Shown here: piece after piece, positions 11,701-25,973 of the stretch
Layout: every line of letters starts with the position of its first letter
Numbering within the stretch: position 1 is the stretch's first letter
Assembly: GCA_021234155.1 (NCBI GenBank)
Contig: JAJEKV010000004.1
Coordinates: 18,971,310 to 19,035,309, forward strand
Reading direction: 5' to 3'
Length of the DNA stretch: 64,000 nt
From: Isoetes taiwanensis
Taxonomy: Eukaryota > Streptophyta > Lycopodiopsida > Isoetales > Isoetaceae
The notes under the pieces: generated by a model
What the model was told of the DNA's origin: nothing
The model's input: the letters and a program-made list of their open reading frames with translations, nothing else
Databases searched by the model: none
Program-made: the position numbers and the translations under genes

Positions 11701-12499
11701 GTAAGCACGATTCTGATCTCAGCTCATTCTCCAAATTTATCAGCTATGTAATATGCTTCTTGTTTTTCTGGTAAACATGTCCTCAGACCAGTCCCTTTAT
11801 GTTTATATAGAGGCCTCAAGCATCTCGCTTATTGCAAAGTAAAATTAAGGTCTTACAGTGTTAATCTTAACTGTGACCAAATCTGTACTCATAATATGGT
11901 GGTTTGTCAAAACCTTAGGAACAATCTCCCTTGTAACAGAATTCTGTTCCATCACTACGTTGATTGTATATAAGTCCATCTCTGTTGTGGCAAAGAAACA
12001 TTGGGCTAACTTGATGCTCATGTTCTGTTACTCCGCATGCATGTGCAAGTGAAAATGTGTTTTTTGTCTTTTCTGGTTGATTATTTTGCTCGAACCAAGA
12101 GATCTCGATAGCATGTTAAGCTTTGCGATGCAAGTAATACAATTAATCATATCTCGTTTCACAAGTTTCACTTTGTCTTGGGAAGATTCCATGCCCATTA
12201 GTTGTTTTATAACTCTCCTTTTAGCATTTACATGTGCACTGAGATGGCAAGAGAGCAGGAATGTATGATTTTATTGCATGTACAGATACACATTGATACA
12301 AATCTTGCACGAGTCAGACGCTAAGCTAACTGAAGAGCACATCCAACTTACTCGGGGCCAGCGAAAAGAGGATAATGGCTATGGCGACTGTGGCTATAGC
12401 AGACGTTTTTCCTTCTCGGTCTCTCTTGCCTGCCTTGCCTTTCTCTTCATCTTTTATTTCTGTTTCAGGCTTATCAGCATCCTCCAACATTACAGGTAT

Positions 12500-13310
12500 G
12501 TATACCTTGTATTTTGTTAATGGCTCTCGGAAGGGATGCACTGGTTGACACAATTGAGAAGGAAAATCCCCATATTTGCTTTGGCCAAGAATGCAGACGA
12601 CACATTTAATGCGCCGAAACACTTGGGTTATAGCTTTAGATGCAGATGCGTTTAACGAGAAACTACAACTCCTTTTTAATTTGCTAACAACTAGCTTCTG
12701 GTACTATGCAATAGGACCATCCCATATTTCAAGAGCATATTAGAGCAAAGCTGCATCCCTAGTTTAAGCATTTGCCTAGCTTCTATAGAATGATTCATTT
12801 ATTTCCAGTTCCTCTTGTGTGTCTAGAACTTCTGCTGCAGTCTGTTTAATACTATTCCAAATATTGGCAAGATTAGTCGACATCGTGTTGGGCACTCCTG
12901 ATTTTATTGAGTTGTTGATTGTGCATAAAAGGGCAGTAAGTAACTATTGGTTAGAATGATAGTACTTTATAAGTCACAATAAACAGGGTAACTTGTTGTG
13001 AACATGGCATAGATGTATCTAATAGAAATAACTTTCTAGAAGAGGACTGATCTGGGCTATAAATTTGACACAGAATTTGTTCTCATGTCTTCCTTGAGGT
13101 GAGAGAACTTTGGGATGTTTTATTCACAACTTGGACATAATGGAAAGAGTGTGCACATGATAAGAGCATCGGTTCATCATTACTTGTATTGAAATTGGGA
13201 CCTTCACCTTCAATATCCACCATGAGATTTATTCATTAGCTAAAGCCACTGGCATATCTCTGGAGCTTTATGTTGTAAGAACCTGAGCCGACGACAACTT
13301 AACTACCTGC
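12500..13310. other. No gene recognised
   Basis: A minus-strand frame (12326-12622) contains the charged stretch DEEKGKAGKRDREGK but overlaps the possible exon described for 11635. Otherwise no supported feature. Confidence 0.3.
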
Positions 13311-13676
13311 GTGCTTAAAGGTTATGTTCATTCCTCTGGACTTGGATCTAGAAAACAGGAAAAACTTCTGGCTAGCCTAGCTAGCCTCACACTTTTTTTG
13401 CAAAAGGCTAACTCAAATAACTCTTTTCCTTTGGCAATCAAGACTCCAGCTTTGTGTTATGCAGTATTGCATAAAGTTTCTCGGCACAATATTAATGTAT
13501 TTCCTTTACTTATCACAAAGCTGGATTTCCATCCTCCAGGATTTGTAGCAGCAAATGTCAATTTATCTTTGTGTGATAGGCAATTAGATAAGCTTGATTT
13601 ACCTTTTAGTAGATTTGGACATGTAGAGTTTTTCGAGGACCATCACAATGTCTGTTACAGATCAGTTTTTAGGTAA
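13311..13676 (+). CDS. Unassigned 121-codon ORF
   Basis: The frame includes CYAVLHKVSRHNINVFPLL, LDFHPPGFVAANVNL and FSRFGHVEFFEDHHNVCYR. It is among the longer frames in this half of the window and has non-repetitive, gene-like composition. No family recognised. It may be an exon; no matching donor or acceptor was convincing. Confidence 0.3.
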   Translation: MLKGYVHSSGLGSRKQEKLLASLASLTLFLQKANSNNSFPLAIKTPALCYAVLHKVSRHNINVFPLLITKLDFHPPGFVAANVNLSLCDRQLDKLDLPFSRFGHVEFFEDHHNVCYRSVFR

Positions 13677-15957
13677 AATCTTGGGTTCTCTATTCATGGA
13701 TTTCACTGCATCACCTGGTTGACAAGTTGGACATTGTGTGGCTATTTAGATTATGAAACAGTTTTTTTAGATGTATGAATACAATGCTTTCTGGAGCTAT
13801 TTGCATCTGCTGGTAACCAAAATTGTGGAGTAGTTCTTTCCTTATTCGTATGGCAGCGAAGAGACTATGCTCTGTTGCTAGTCAAATAAGCTAGATGCTA
13901 TCTATTGTTTGATGAAAAAACAAGAACATAACTTTGCATTTGTGCTTGCTCGCACCAATTTTATAAGTCATGGACATGGCAAGCTTCAGGACTTTTCTGT
14001 TGTTATTAGCTCTATCGAACTGGAGCATGACCTTCCCCTTCAACTACAGCATACCAAACATAGCGGGTGCAATGGCATCTATGGGATAATCATTTGTGCA
14101 TGTATAAAGGCTTAATGGTACGTCAAAGTTGTCCTATTATTTACCAGTTGCTTTGATTTGGGTTAATCATACATGTCGTCTTTATCTGATCAACTTTGAC
14201 AATTGAATTGTTATCTAGATCAACTTTGGCAATTGATCAAAGTGAACATTGATGCCCTGATATTTTTTTGCTAATGTTATATGGTCTTATATGAGGAATA
14301 TAGATACCATTATTGTTTATGCATGCAAACATGCGAGCACAGTTAGGCAAGTTGAATCGGGTTTGCTTGTAGACATCTCTCCAACTCTGTCCCATGTGAA
14401 GATGGCAAGCTATAGTTTATGTCATGGCATAAAAACATTTTTCTGCGCATGAGTGGACTTCAAAGAGTGCAAGTAGTTTCACTCTACACATAACAATATA
14501 ACAATATAACAATGGGTATGCGTCCCAAAATTCTTTCTTTGAAACCAATCACCTTCTTTTTAGAAATGTTACGGATTAAGTTGTTGATTGTCCTCTATTG
14601 AAAGGAAGAAATCAACATTGAATCCTTATGCAGTAAATATATAAAAGACATAATGCCATAACACGATATAACCATACATGCTATAACACGCCATTTTTAC
14701 TCATCAAGGTATAACCATACACGTTCACAAGATGAGAAAAAACTTGAATTCTGTTGATTATTACTGGCGTGCCTTTTGCTAGCTTTTTTTTTTTTTTTTT
14801 GGGGGTGGGGAGACTCTCCTATTTTGAACCATGCGAATGAAATCTTATACAATTTGGATTGCTCAGACCCGAAATAGACATAGTTTTCTGCTAAAAGGTG
14901 CATTGATATCCAAGCAATTCCTTTCCACTCCACTCATATAAAAACTGTCCTATCCAACAATTGTCGTGACCTAAAACTTGTTAAAACTACAACTTTTTGG
15001 TTGCAAAGGGCAAACCCTAGGGATGGAGGGGGTGAAAATATAATATGCCACGTACATACCAATTGGAAGGCCAAGATTTTGGGAGGAAGCTTAATTGAGG
15101 GCTGCAATTGAATATTGAGGAGTTCCTATGTTTAAGCCTTATGGACATGTTAAAACTTTATAAACCAATGAGCATTGCCAGTTCGCTAGGAGGCATGCAT
15201 GCAGAAGTGATTCTGCTCAAATATGTTGGATAGACGTGCAACATTGACTGTAACGCACAACAATTTGCCTGTACAGATGATGCCGCCACTCATTCATTCC
15301 AATTTAGTTCTTGAATCTCCCCATGTTTGAGTTTCTTGTCCTAGCAGGTTAAATGTATGATGATCTTAGATATAGTGTTGCGATTGCTACATTCTAAAAC
15401 ACGCAGCAATTTTGTCAAATAAGCTGATAAGAAGGGCGCATGCAGAGGGTGTGAATATCATTCTGATCTAGGCATGAACATCCTATCTTCTTTACTTACT
15501 TGTTCATTGGTTTGGCTGTGTCTACCTTTCTTCCAAGATTATATTGCATTCCATATTAGACAAGACTATCTAAAATATTTTCAATGTAATGCCCAGTCTA
15601 CAAATAGATGTTGGCATTGATATCCAAAATAATCAAAGCCAGTGATTGAAGGTAAGCAAACAGGAGATCATTAGCTGGTTTGAAGTGAGATCAAGAACCA
15701 CAAAATTTGCACATCTTCTACCATATTGTAAAGTCTTTAAGTAATGCAAATCCTAAAGCTCATACCAAAGAGAAGTTGAAGAAGAACCATAGAGTTCAAA
15801 TCGCTTCCACCCTTCATCAGTCCAGTGCTAAAGAGGCCAGCAAAGCATTGGAAGGGCTTTCGAAGCAGTTCAAGCCACCCACGGGGTTGAAAAATGAATC
15901 GAACAAAGATCTCAACCCCATTGTGCAATTTCACGCCTGGTTTTTGGACGAAAACAT
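13677..15957. other. No gene recognised
   Basis: Contains a T17 tract at about 14785-14801 and a short ACAATATA repeat near 14496-14513. ORFs are short and unsupported. Confidence 0.4.
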
Positions 15958-16133
15958 CACTTTTGGCCGGATATATCCCTTTTGGACCGGATATACCACT
16001 TTTTGGTCGGATATATCATTTTGTGGGCCGGATATACCACTCTTTTTGCCTAGATATACCATTTTTTTGGCTGGATATATCACTTGGCTGATAACGGGTG
16101 CCCAGATATACCACTAAAAAAGGCCAGATATAC
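15958..16133 (+). repeat. Minisatellite with GGCCGGATATACCACTTTT-like unit
   Basis: About seven diverged units of 20-26 bp, each with a core of the form GG(C/A)C(G/A)GATATA(C/T)CA. Confidence 0.92.
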
Positions 16134-16504
16134 CACATCCCAGACTCTAAATATGGGCGTTCGAAGTAAGAAATCTAATCTATTCCACATTCTAATCTTA
16201 TTTTGGCCAGAAATGAGTTAAAACCAATGTCTAGCAAATGCAAAGCATTTGGTTAAAAGCAAGGATTTAGCAAATAGAAAATCGTTACCTCCAAAGCAAC
16301 ATTTTCAAGAAAAGAATTCCCACTTAAAATGAGTTGCTGCAGATTATTCAAAGGCGAGATGATACTAGGAAAGTGCATGTCTAGGGAAGCTTCATCATCC
16401 AATTCGATGTGTATTGAAAACATCCATTAGCTATTGTTTCTAGCATGTGAACCAGAAATACGAGCAACTGTAGCAAGGTCACTGTGCAATCACCACCATG
16501 TTAA

Positions 16505-16542
16505 TAATAGACTTGCAATGGCTATAACATGCAAGTCTATTA
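16505..16542. repeat. Perfect 13-bp stem-loop
   Basis: TAATAGACTTGCA (16505-16517) pairs exactly with TGCAAGTCTATTA (16530-16542) around a 12-nt loop. No neighbouring gene explains it. Confidence 0.85.
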
Positions 16543-17204
16543 TCTTTTGACATGTAGGCAAATAAGACTTTATTAGTTTTTCAAGGGGAGAAATGTGACA
16601 TATGTTAGTTCAGTACATTCATGGGAAAGTCCCCACCACAAAATAGAATTTTCCATGGGTAGAAATGTGATATATGTTAAGTTAGTTCTAGACAAATTTA
16701 GTGTCGCTTTTTCTTTCGAGAGAAAGCCATTGCTGTAAACACGACAGCCAACAAGAGCCAACGATTCAGTTTTTCTCCATATTTTTAGGGAGTTCTAAAA
16801 ATAAAGCATCACGTAGAAATCTTTTCACAATGTTTCAAAAAATCAGTAACGAAATTGCTTGATACATCCCGGTTGCATTGAAAACAAGATAATAGTGCAA
16901 AATCTTACTAAATGGTCATAACCTCTCCAAACAATGCAAAACAGATAATCCATGGATGATGCGATTGAAACAGAGAATTAATGCTAGAAATGCTCGGGGC
17001 AATTGGAATTTACACGAGGTTTTATAATTTCCTCCACTGTGTGATTGAAAAATAAGGTATCTGAGGTGAGATTAGGCCACGTCAGATACGTAGATAGGCT
17101 AGAATTGAAGCAAAGCTCCTATCCTAGAAAAGACAAGCCCTCTAAAAAAATGCAAATATTCTTTTTAAGAGCAAAGATATCCTTTCTTAACATATATAAA
17201 GCAA

Positions 17205-17330
17205 AAGGGATTTTAATTTGATCCTAATATTTTTTCATGACCAAATTTTACAAGGGGGTGACAAATGGATGGATGCCTTAATACAAAGGGATTTACGTTT
17301 GATCCTAATATTTTTTCGCCGACCAAAAAT
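17205..17330 (+). repeat. Short tandem duplication
   Basis: AAGGGATTT followed by TTTGATCCTAATATTTTTTC occurs at about 17206 and 17287, a period of about 78 bp. Confidence 0.85.
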
Positions 17331-18321
17331 TGCGGGCGACGTGTTTTTGAAAAAAAAAAATAAAATAAGAAAAGAAAATTTGGCGACTCCGGTTTCTTGC
17401 CTTGGAAGCAAACTTACGCTCACGGATGCAATCGGCGTGCTTCAAAGCCGACAAATCGCTCCCATCAAAAACTGACACCCGAGCGTGCCATGGTTTTTCT
17501 TCAAATCCGGCCAAGTCAGGCTTGCACAAATCTCCTCAAATCGGCCAAACTCGCTTTGCTATAACCAGTTCTTTCAAAATTAGCTCTGGCTTGATCATTC
17601 TTCTCAAAGCTTGGCGAGATAAATAGATAAATTCTCGATTCAGCTTTGCCACATGCAAATCCCTTGGGAAGGTCATTAATGCAGGTTATATCGGCATGGT
17701 GGGTCTATTTCAAAGCAATGGGTGCCTTAAACAATATTTGTTGGCCCTTGTTTGTCTTCAATCCATTGCCCAATGCGCAACTCAGACCCTAGAATCTGTT
17801 TGGGACCGCCATGGCTTTTTCGCCTTTGGAGCTTCTTATTCCCACTTTTCATATCGCGGCTCATTTTTTTTTCAGGCGAGGTTAGTATCATCCGAATTAT
17901 TTTTGGTTTATATGGTCCCCAAGCGAATAAGAACATTTGATTTGGAAATGTGAAGCTCTACTTTGAATTTGGATGAGGTTATAACATGCAATAAGGATCG
18001 ATGTTTTTCGCATCTTCTAAAAACATGGAAGCCGTCTTTGCCTCGAGCTCTGAGTATTACATGCTAAATGGCAATTGCAACAAGCCCGAGGTCCATATGC
18101 GATTTTGGATAGGATATGGGTGCGAGATTACTGTTGTGTTCGGAACTATGATGGCATCCATAGGTAGTTACTCAAAGGCTTCTTTTTCAAGTCTCTATCT
18201 CCGGTATTTAATTGAGCTATTCAAATGAGCGGTTTCTTTCAACCAAGCATGCGGTGCGGTCTTTGCAAAAGCTCCCTTTACCATTCAATTGAAATATCAT
18301 ATTATATTCTTGCATGTCTCC

Positions 18322-19082
18322 TTACGCGTGAAAACCGTGAGGTAGAGCGGATGCAAAAGTAGGGAAATTCATTTTGTTCTAGGTAGAAATCAAAGGGATA
18401 GTAAATTGTCTCTCTATTTTTTATGTTTAGCACCACTATAGTCTCTGCCTTTGCACAATTGTGTGTTGCGATGTAATGTCTGTTGTTGATCCATTGGTAA
18501 TGCATCTAAAGAATGTATTCTAGCCTTTAAATTTATATAGTCAATTCATTTATTGGGGTTGCGGCACACATGTCGATTTATAGACAAGCCATGGCAGACA
18601 TGCATCATGGATAATGGGGCTCTTCTCTGATTATGAAGACTTTATTTGGTGTTTTTCCCGCCTGCTTTGCAAAAACAATCTAGCAACAATCTGGCAAATT
18701 AGTTTAACCCGTGAGTTGGAAATCGATGCAAGAGTAGAAAATTTCTTTTTGCTTTAGGTAGTAATCAATAGGGATATTTAACTATATCTCTATTTTTCCA
18801 TGCTCAACACCACTATAGTCTCCTCGCTTGCGTAACCGCTTTGTGTGTTGCTATGTGCCATGCGGGGATCTTTGATGCATCGCTAATGCATCTAAAGACT
18901 ATTCCAACTTTTAGATTCATAGAGTCAATTGCTATTATGGAGGCTGCGGATACATGCCTATTCATAGACAAGCCATGCTAGATATGCATCATGGATGATG
19001 TTGCTCTTATACAAATATGAAGATTTTGTTTGTCGCTTTTCTTAAACTTTCTTGAAAGCAACAATTATCAAATTAGTTTCAC
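18322..19082 (+). repeat. Tandem segmental duplication, about 378 bp x 2
   Basis: Copy 1 (about 18322-18700) and copy 2 (about 18708-19082) share colinear phrases such as CACCACTATAGTCTC, AATGCATCTAAAGA, ATAGACAAGCCATG and ATGCATCATGGAT. The copies have diverged by substitutions and small indels and encode nothing recognisable. Confidence 0.9.
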
Positions 19083-19264
19083 CTTCTTGATCAATCGGCG
19101 ACGAATATATATATCTTGAAGAAAGTGTGTTTCTTAAGTGCTATATATTATGATGCACTTACTTGATTTCTTTTCTTGCGGATATCATCATAGTTCACCC
19201 ATTTACCGGTAGATATGCCCTTGCAAGAGAGGTTTTCTTTTAGCATAACCATTATATTTTTCGA

Positions 19265-20030
19265 TTGTATTTAAATTTTGCAACTTCCCAATTATTTGTT
19301 CTAATACATCATGAAACCCATCAAAAATTGATAGATGCACTCCTAATTGGACTTTCATCCGTGAGCATTATATTTTCTTGGAATTTTTTGAAGGATCGTT
19401 TTATTGAAATGAATCGACCTGTAATAGTAGAATATGAGCACCCACAAGTTGGTTACGTTAGGTTTCTGCTAGCACAACCATCGGTCGGAAGAGGCATGGA
19501 AGCCACCACGGATAAAGCTAAAAGATGGGCTTTGGCGGAAAAATCCAAATGCTACCCGGGTGCTCATACATACATACCTTATTCGGACCGGAAAAGTGGC
19601 TCATCAAATAAATGAATATGGTAACTTTAAGGATATTGATGATTTTTGTTATAAGGTGTGTGGTTGGTTCTTCTTCTTTGCGAGTTTGTTTGTCGGCCCG
19701 ATATCAATGTCATCACGTGGCGACTATGCTATATGTAGGCCCAACTCGGTGAATTATCGCAGCGATCATGCCTTACTGAGAACCGGAATAAACTTATGCG
19801 GACAAAGTACACCGGCCATTTTTCTGTTTTTAGGCTCTCCATGTTTAACGAAAACTAAAATGATGTGTTTGTTGAGCTTCATAAATATGTTAGTATCCCA
19901 AAGAATTTGCACAAAGGAGAACCGTTTCTTTATCCTCATTGCAAATTTGTTTAAATTTTCCCTTTTCATGCCAATTTGCTTCTATCTTGCCATTTTCAAT
20001 TGCATTGCAAAAACGTTTATAGTTACATAG
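19265..20030 (+). other. Degenerate ORF pair, unassigned
   Basis: Two overlapping plus-strand frames (19265-19615 and 19560-20030) could be one broken coding sequence. The first contains NRPVIVEYEHPQVGYVRFLL and ends YPGAHTYIPYSDRKSGSSNK. No family recognised. It lies next to the 378-bp duplication, so a mobile-element origin is possible. Confidence 0.25.
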
Positions 20031-20773
20031 ACAGAGAATGGAAGATTGATTTTGAAACGATGCAAAAGAAAGTGCCATGTCTTTGAAACTAAAGTTCATT
20101 TAGGGAAGCCGGAGGATGCATCTCTTTAGGCATATAATGATCCTTGCCATGAGATTGTAGTAATCGCATCAGCGTTTAAATAAAGAGGCACGACTTCGGA
20201 CTCATGATGGATGAATGTAGTGGCATCAAAATCCCTCAACATCGCAGGCTCGATTGGAATAATGATACTCCTAATGATGGCTTTAAAAACAACATAAATT
20301 TTTGATTTGTTTATTAAGTGCATGAGAAGCTAAGTCGTATTTGAAATGGAGTCCTATGAAAGGATGAAGTGTTGCACCATTAAAATTGCTATTGGAACTG
20401 CAAAGGATTGTCTTATTTACATCATGAATGCAATCCATGAATCATACACAATGACATTAAATCAAGCAATATACTTCTTGACATGAGTTTAAAGCCAAGA
20501 GTATCAATTGACATGAATCTAAAGTCAAGATTATCGAAAGTTTGGACTAGCCAAGTTATTGGAGGAGATTGAATCCCATGTGACCACCGCTTCTTGCGGC
20601 TCGTGTATGTCATAATTTATTAACTCATATCATATATTTGCGATGCTAACATAGAGGGATACATAATACATACAACATGGCAAATTCAACGATCTTACGG
20701 AATCTCAAAGATCTTCACGGATCTAACAAAATGTGGTCCAAAAAGTTAGTTGCCCGTGAGGAATTTGTGGCCG

Positions 20774-20841
20774 GATTAGAACATTATAATAGATCCAATT
20801 GGACAGGTTAGGACATTATAATAGATCCAATTGAATGTTTA
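20774..20841 (+). repeat. Short direct duplication
   Basis: ACATTATAATAGATCCAATTG occurs twice about 32 bp apart. Confidence 0.85.
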
Positions 20842-22239
20842 AGAACGAGAAGCGTTAGCGGCCTTGGCGTCCATTCTTAAGTTTCTTTTATTTGTAAATA
20901 CATATACTTGTAGTAGCAAAATTATCTTTTATTTGCATAACTTTGACAAGCACTAATGAGGGTTTGCATATAAACTTATGCAAATTGATCAATAATCTAT
21001 GATGCTTGTATGTGTGCATTTGTAGGGGCATGGACTAGAAAGAACATTAAAACAACAATTTCACAAAGTAGAATAGTGAAACAAAGAGACTGCAAATTAT
21101 AAACTGTTGTCTGAATGCTAGGTCCTGCAGCATTACATTTTCAGCCTTTTTCTTTTCGCCCCAAAGTATATCGGTCCAGATGATGGCCAAATCTCTGGTG
21201 CCCATGAACTGAAAATATTTGAAATTTTCAGCAAAAAAGGAGCACTGGAACAATGCCCGATAGGAAAGAGCACCTGAACAAACAGTTGATGCATAAAAAA
21301 TAGTATCTAATGGCAGAGAATACTGCCAACTCAGGCTTTTCTAAGGTAGAGGTGCTACGTGGAAAGGCTGTAGGCTTGGTTGAGCGAATTCTATTTCAAA
21401 CGCTAATCTGGGACCACTTTACTTCCCTCAAATAGACAATGGCAAGATTCGTCCAACCCCTTGTCAGGGCTTATCACTCCAAAGCAAGCTAATGGCTATA
21501 GGATCTAAAAATGAAGGTGTTGCATGCCAAGAGACAGCGGCATATATGTGCCCATAGATAGCTAGCATGTTTAATACGTTAAATTATTAGCATGCGGCCA
21601 CTAAAAATAAAAATCCTGCAGAAGGCATAAGGCACAAAAATAAAGCTACAGAAGGCATAAGGCATACATCTCTGACATGCATCAGATCAAGTTACCAATT
21701 ACCACTATAGGATAAATCCAGCATGCATGCATTCAATTCAGCATGCATGTGTAGTTCATACCTGTTATGCAGAACGATCATGGACATACAACTGTTTCTT
21801 CACTCTAACTAAATTAAACTCTTGGACTTGCACCCTAGTTTGGTAGAAAACATATGGTGGCTTAGATCGTGTATTCTCCTTTTGTCATAACCTATAAATA
21901 CAGGAGCAATGAGTTGTTAGCATGTTATAATAGAAGCACAATGATCACTGTCATCAGGTAGCTACATAATGTATCAGATTATATAAAACTTCAGCCTTTT
22001 GCAACTCATTACACGCAAAGAAAAGAACATAGTGTGCATCACATGCTGAATCATGTAGAATCAGGTTATCTCAGTCTAACTTGGATGATGTCATAGACAT
22101 CTAGAATAGTTCTGAAAGTTCATTGGTTGTTGCAACGAGATTGGATCTCTGGAAGAACAGTTGTACAGGATGCATTGAATGGCAGAGAAATCAATCTGAA
22201 GATAAAACTTTCTTAATAGAACATCAATAATTAAGACCT
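20842..22239. other. No gene recognised
   Basis: AT-rich sequence with short ORFs. A GCAGAAGGCATAAGGCA-type phrase is repeated locally at about 21617-21666. Confidence 0.4.
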
Positions 22240-23375
22240 ATTGCCATCATGATTCTCTGTGTTATCAAGTTTTAGAGGATGCAAGGTCGAGCATCTTGTT
22301 ATATCAATAATACGATAAGGAAATAGACAACTATTTGGCCAAAAAAATGACACACTGACTTACTTATTACGGAGTTGAGTTCAAAACTTACAGAAGTGGT
22401 CAGTCTATTGGATTAAACTCCATTGCATTAAACTGCAGCTCTGCAACAAAATAGAACAAATATAATAGGATATAATAATCAATAGTAAGATCAAGAACAT
22501 AATTGTTTTCTTTAAAAATCCATTTCTCATCTCATTTAAAAAAATCCAACAGGAAGAAATCCACAAACATCTAGGTCCATGTGAATTCTGAAACTGGCAA
22601 CCCTAACACAATTAGAGCAAGGACTGTCAAATTTTATTTTTCAGTGAAAAATCTTGTTTTTTTTTGAAGGGATGCATCTACATATGGCAGCTCTATACCA
22701 TTCCAATCTTCAGATCAAAACTTCAAAGGGTAACTTAGGCAGCTACGAAAAATATTACACAAAAGCTGAGAGCTATGATTGAACACACGGAAGATTTACA
22801 ATAAAAACAGACCAGCACATATGGAGTTATGCCTTTGCAACCAGAGGTTTTTACTAAAGAATGCATTGCACATGCCTTTGCAGCTAGAACTGACGTCACC
22901 ATGTCTAATATCAATTTGCACAGATTACAAGGCGAACTCTGGCAAATGGACAAATCCTGGAGAAGCCAGAACTACAAGACGAGAATATCCACAAACATCT
23001 AGGTCCATGTAAAGTTCCATGACAAATTCGGCTGGCACCTTTTATCTGCATCTGCAAGATGCATTCTAATGGTAGACAAATTAATCTGATCATGATTCTC
23101 TGTGTTATCAAGTTCTAGAGGATGCAATGTCCTCCCATAAACCTAAATAACTCTCCTGGAGATCGAGCATCTTGTTGTATGAAAAATACAATAAGGAAAT
23201 AGACAAGTATTTGGCCAAAAAATCCATTTCTCATCTCATTTAAAAAATCCAACAGGAAGATGCTCTAGCTATATTCGACAGATGCTGGAGAAGCCAGAAA
23301 CTACATCAAGAGAATATCCACAAACATCTAGGTCCATGTGTATTCATGAAACACATGGAAGATTTACAATAAAAA
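22240..23375 (+). repeat. Scrambled segmental duplication cluster
   Basis: Blocks recur in different spacing. CATGATTCTCTGTGTTATCA with the following GGAAATAGACAA occurs at about 22250-22335 and 23090-23205. TTTCTCATCTCATTTAAAAA is at about 22522 and 23227. ATCCACAAACATCTAGGTCC occurs at about 22558, 22988 and 23317. GGAAGATTTACAATAAAAA is at about 22789 and 23355. This indicates repeated local duplication with internal deletions. Confidence 0.9.
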
Positions 23376-25973
23376 TAGTCAAATGATTTACTCTGGCAAA
23401 TGGACATGTTGTTCCATACCAAAGTGAGAACTCCAAATGCAAATGGCATGCCCAGGTAAATCACATCTCAAATGCCACGACGTCATTATTCGGTGATGCC
23501 GAGAACTACGATAAATAGAAGCTAAGAAAACCTTGAAGTTTGTTGTCTTAAACTAGAGATAGGAATTGACAGAAACAAATGAAAACTGAAGATTTTCATA
23601 AAGTAAGATTACTAGATTAGAGTGGTTGCCGGAGAAGAAGAGATCGGGAGAAGCCAGGAAAGGTTGAAACAAGCCAGAGGGAATAGGAGGAGGGAAGAAC
23701 GACAAGATTGCAACATATTCTATCTCCATGGTTTTTTTTTTTACTTTTCGGAGTCGGAGGCTGTTGATGGTGAAAATTATAGATCCACGGCATATCCAAC
23801 TGCCACGTCAGGTTTTGATGAGGTGGAGGTGTGACGTGGACATGGCAAGAAATGCTACAGGCTTGGTTGGGCTGGCGTGCTTAAAATAACAAGGTGCTGC
23901 GCACCCCTCCATGGCCGGAGGTGAAGTGGCTTAAATCATAGTTCAAAGTCATATTTTGACAATCAATTCAAAACCATAACCCCACCCCGAACATTTAGAA
24001 ACGAAATCTTCTGTAGCCAACGAACTACCTTTATCTTCCAAAATGCAGCTAAAGAGTTTGGCAACTTGTGAAATAAAGAACACACGAATTTCAGAACTAT
24101 AAAATATACGGGGCTTTTTGGGAATTAAGTCAAGGAAGGGAGCCCCTGAGAAATCGGTGCAACCTGCATAAGGCAACACTTGTTAAGCCCTATCTATTAT
24201 GCCCCTACATTTTATGCCCCAAAAAAAAGGTGCTGAAGGCCAGATCAATGTGTAACAAGTGCTAAAGACCACATCCGACAGCATACAACATTGTTGGTAT
24301 CAGGATGCACTATTATAAAGAAAAAAATATAGGTTCGGATTTTGGTGCTTTTTTTTGGTAAACCATTAAAGATGTGAATGGTCTAAAGACCTTCATTTAT
24401 AAAACTCTTGCAACATGCATGCCCGACTTAAATTGCTAGCCATGCGGTGTTAACATATTAAAACTTGAAAGAACGATCTTGTTCATGCAGGATATTAGAA
24501 ACTATATCGAATCCATGGCACAGAATAAACCTCAATAGGCAAGATCACAAATACATCACACCCCTTTATTTAGATATGCAACATCTCTCTCGTGTCCTGT
24601 GCTCCTTTACCAACATATGTTGCTCTGTTTAGGATGACAGATCAAGTGCTCTCTAAAATACAGAGATGCAATAAGACATGGTAAAAGGTTAGTTGTGAAT
24701 AGAACCAACCCTAAACTTTGAAAAAGACTTTGGAATGCCTCTAGTGCATGGCTAAATGCTTGGAAAGCAAGTCTTGAACTGGTTCATGGTAGACACTAAA
24801 CATGAACCTAGCCAGAGATGCACAATACATAAAATTACTTGGGTAAATGCTGGTGGTTTACAACATGCAAAGCAAATAATCATTTTAAGTTGTCTATTTT
24901 GACGGGCACTGCCTATGGTTATGGGTACTATGGCTTATGCAGAAATGGGTTTGATGGCCATGTACCCAAAAATGCCTTGGATGTATAGCTCAATCCACTC
25001 CTAATTCCCTCCATAAAACAGTTAACATGTCATCCAAGAGCAATCCAAGAGCAACAATCTGGACAGTTGACTCCATGACATAACCTTGTCTAGATTTTGC
25101 TTTGTCTCACATAGAATTCGTTTTAATGTCCCGCAATTCAGAGTATATACAAAAGAGTTGCAGTGTGCCTTTGGTTCATATAAGTTAAAACGATAACTTT
25201 TATAAATCCTGAGTGAAACTGCATCACTAAGTTTAATACCCATATTTCCAAATGAATCTGTCAAGCTTGCAGCAAGACTCAAAGAGATTGTACCTAATAG
25301 TAGCAAAATATGCTTATTTAACAGTAACCACATTCAAACCAAATATGTTGCCTCAATAGCTTAAATATGATGCCTGCCTACCCCATAAATCCACAGTTGT
25401 TGCAAATAAACACTCTTTTCCTACTGTTGCAAATAAAAACTCTTTTCCTACTGTTCTTGGAGGACGTGCATCATCTATCAAAAGGACTTATTGAGTTTTC
25501 AATATCATGTTGAGTTAGTTGGTTATCATGCCTCTGTACTTAGTCCTAATTTAAATGCGGGTTACAACATATAGTCATAATATAAAAGTCAATACCTCTT
25601 GTAAGGATGGAATAACTGCACTTGGATCTTGTGATACCAATCTTTTAATGAAAAAGATAATATTTGCTTCCTTTATACATGGACGTATTCCTGCCTAATG
25701 CTTTCAAAGACATCTCTAGAAGAAGCATCATGAGAGAGTATAAACATGTGACTTCGAAGACCAAGAGATACCACCTGTACTTTGTTCACCTGCCGATTGC
25801 TTGGTTAAGGGAGCAGAATTGCCAACTCCAGATAGATGATCCTAGTGAAGAGATGCAGTTGTTGCTCAAGACTTGCTCAATAAAATTCTGCCAATAAATC
25901 ACTAGACTATTCATGTAGAGATTGGCCTAGAATAGAAACATGGATAGTAACCTCAAAATGATGAGCCATTTAC
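23376..25973. other. No gene recognised
   Basis: Contains a partial AACAAGGTGCTGCGCAC motif at 23888-23904, related to the double-hairpin repeat, and a 27-bp direct duplication (CAAATAAA-ACTCTTTTCCTACTG) at about 25399-25452. The ORF at 25664-25897 (+) has no recognised domain. Confidence 0.4.
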
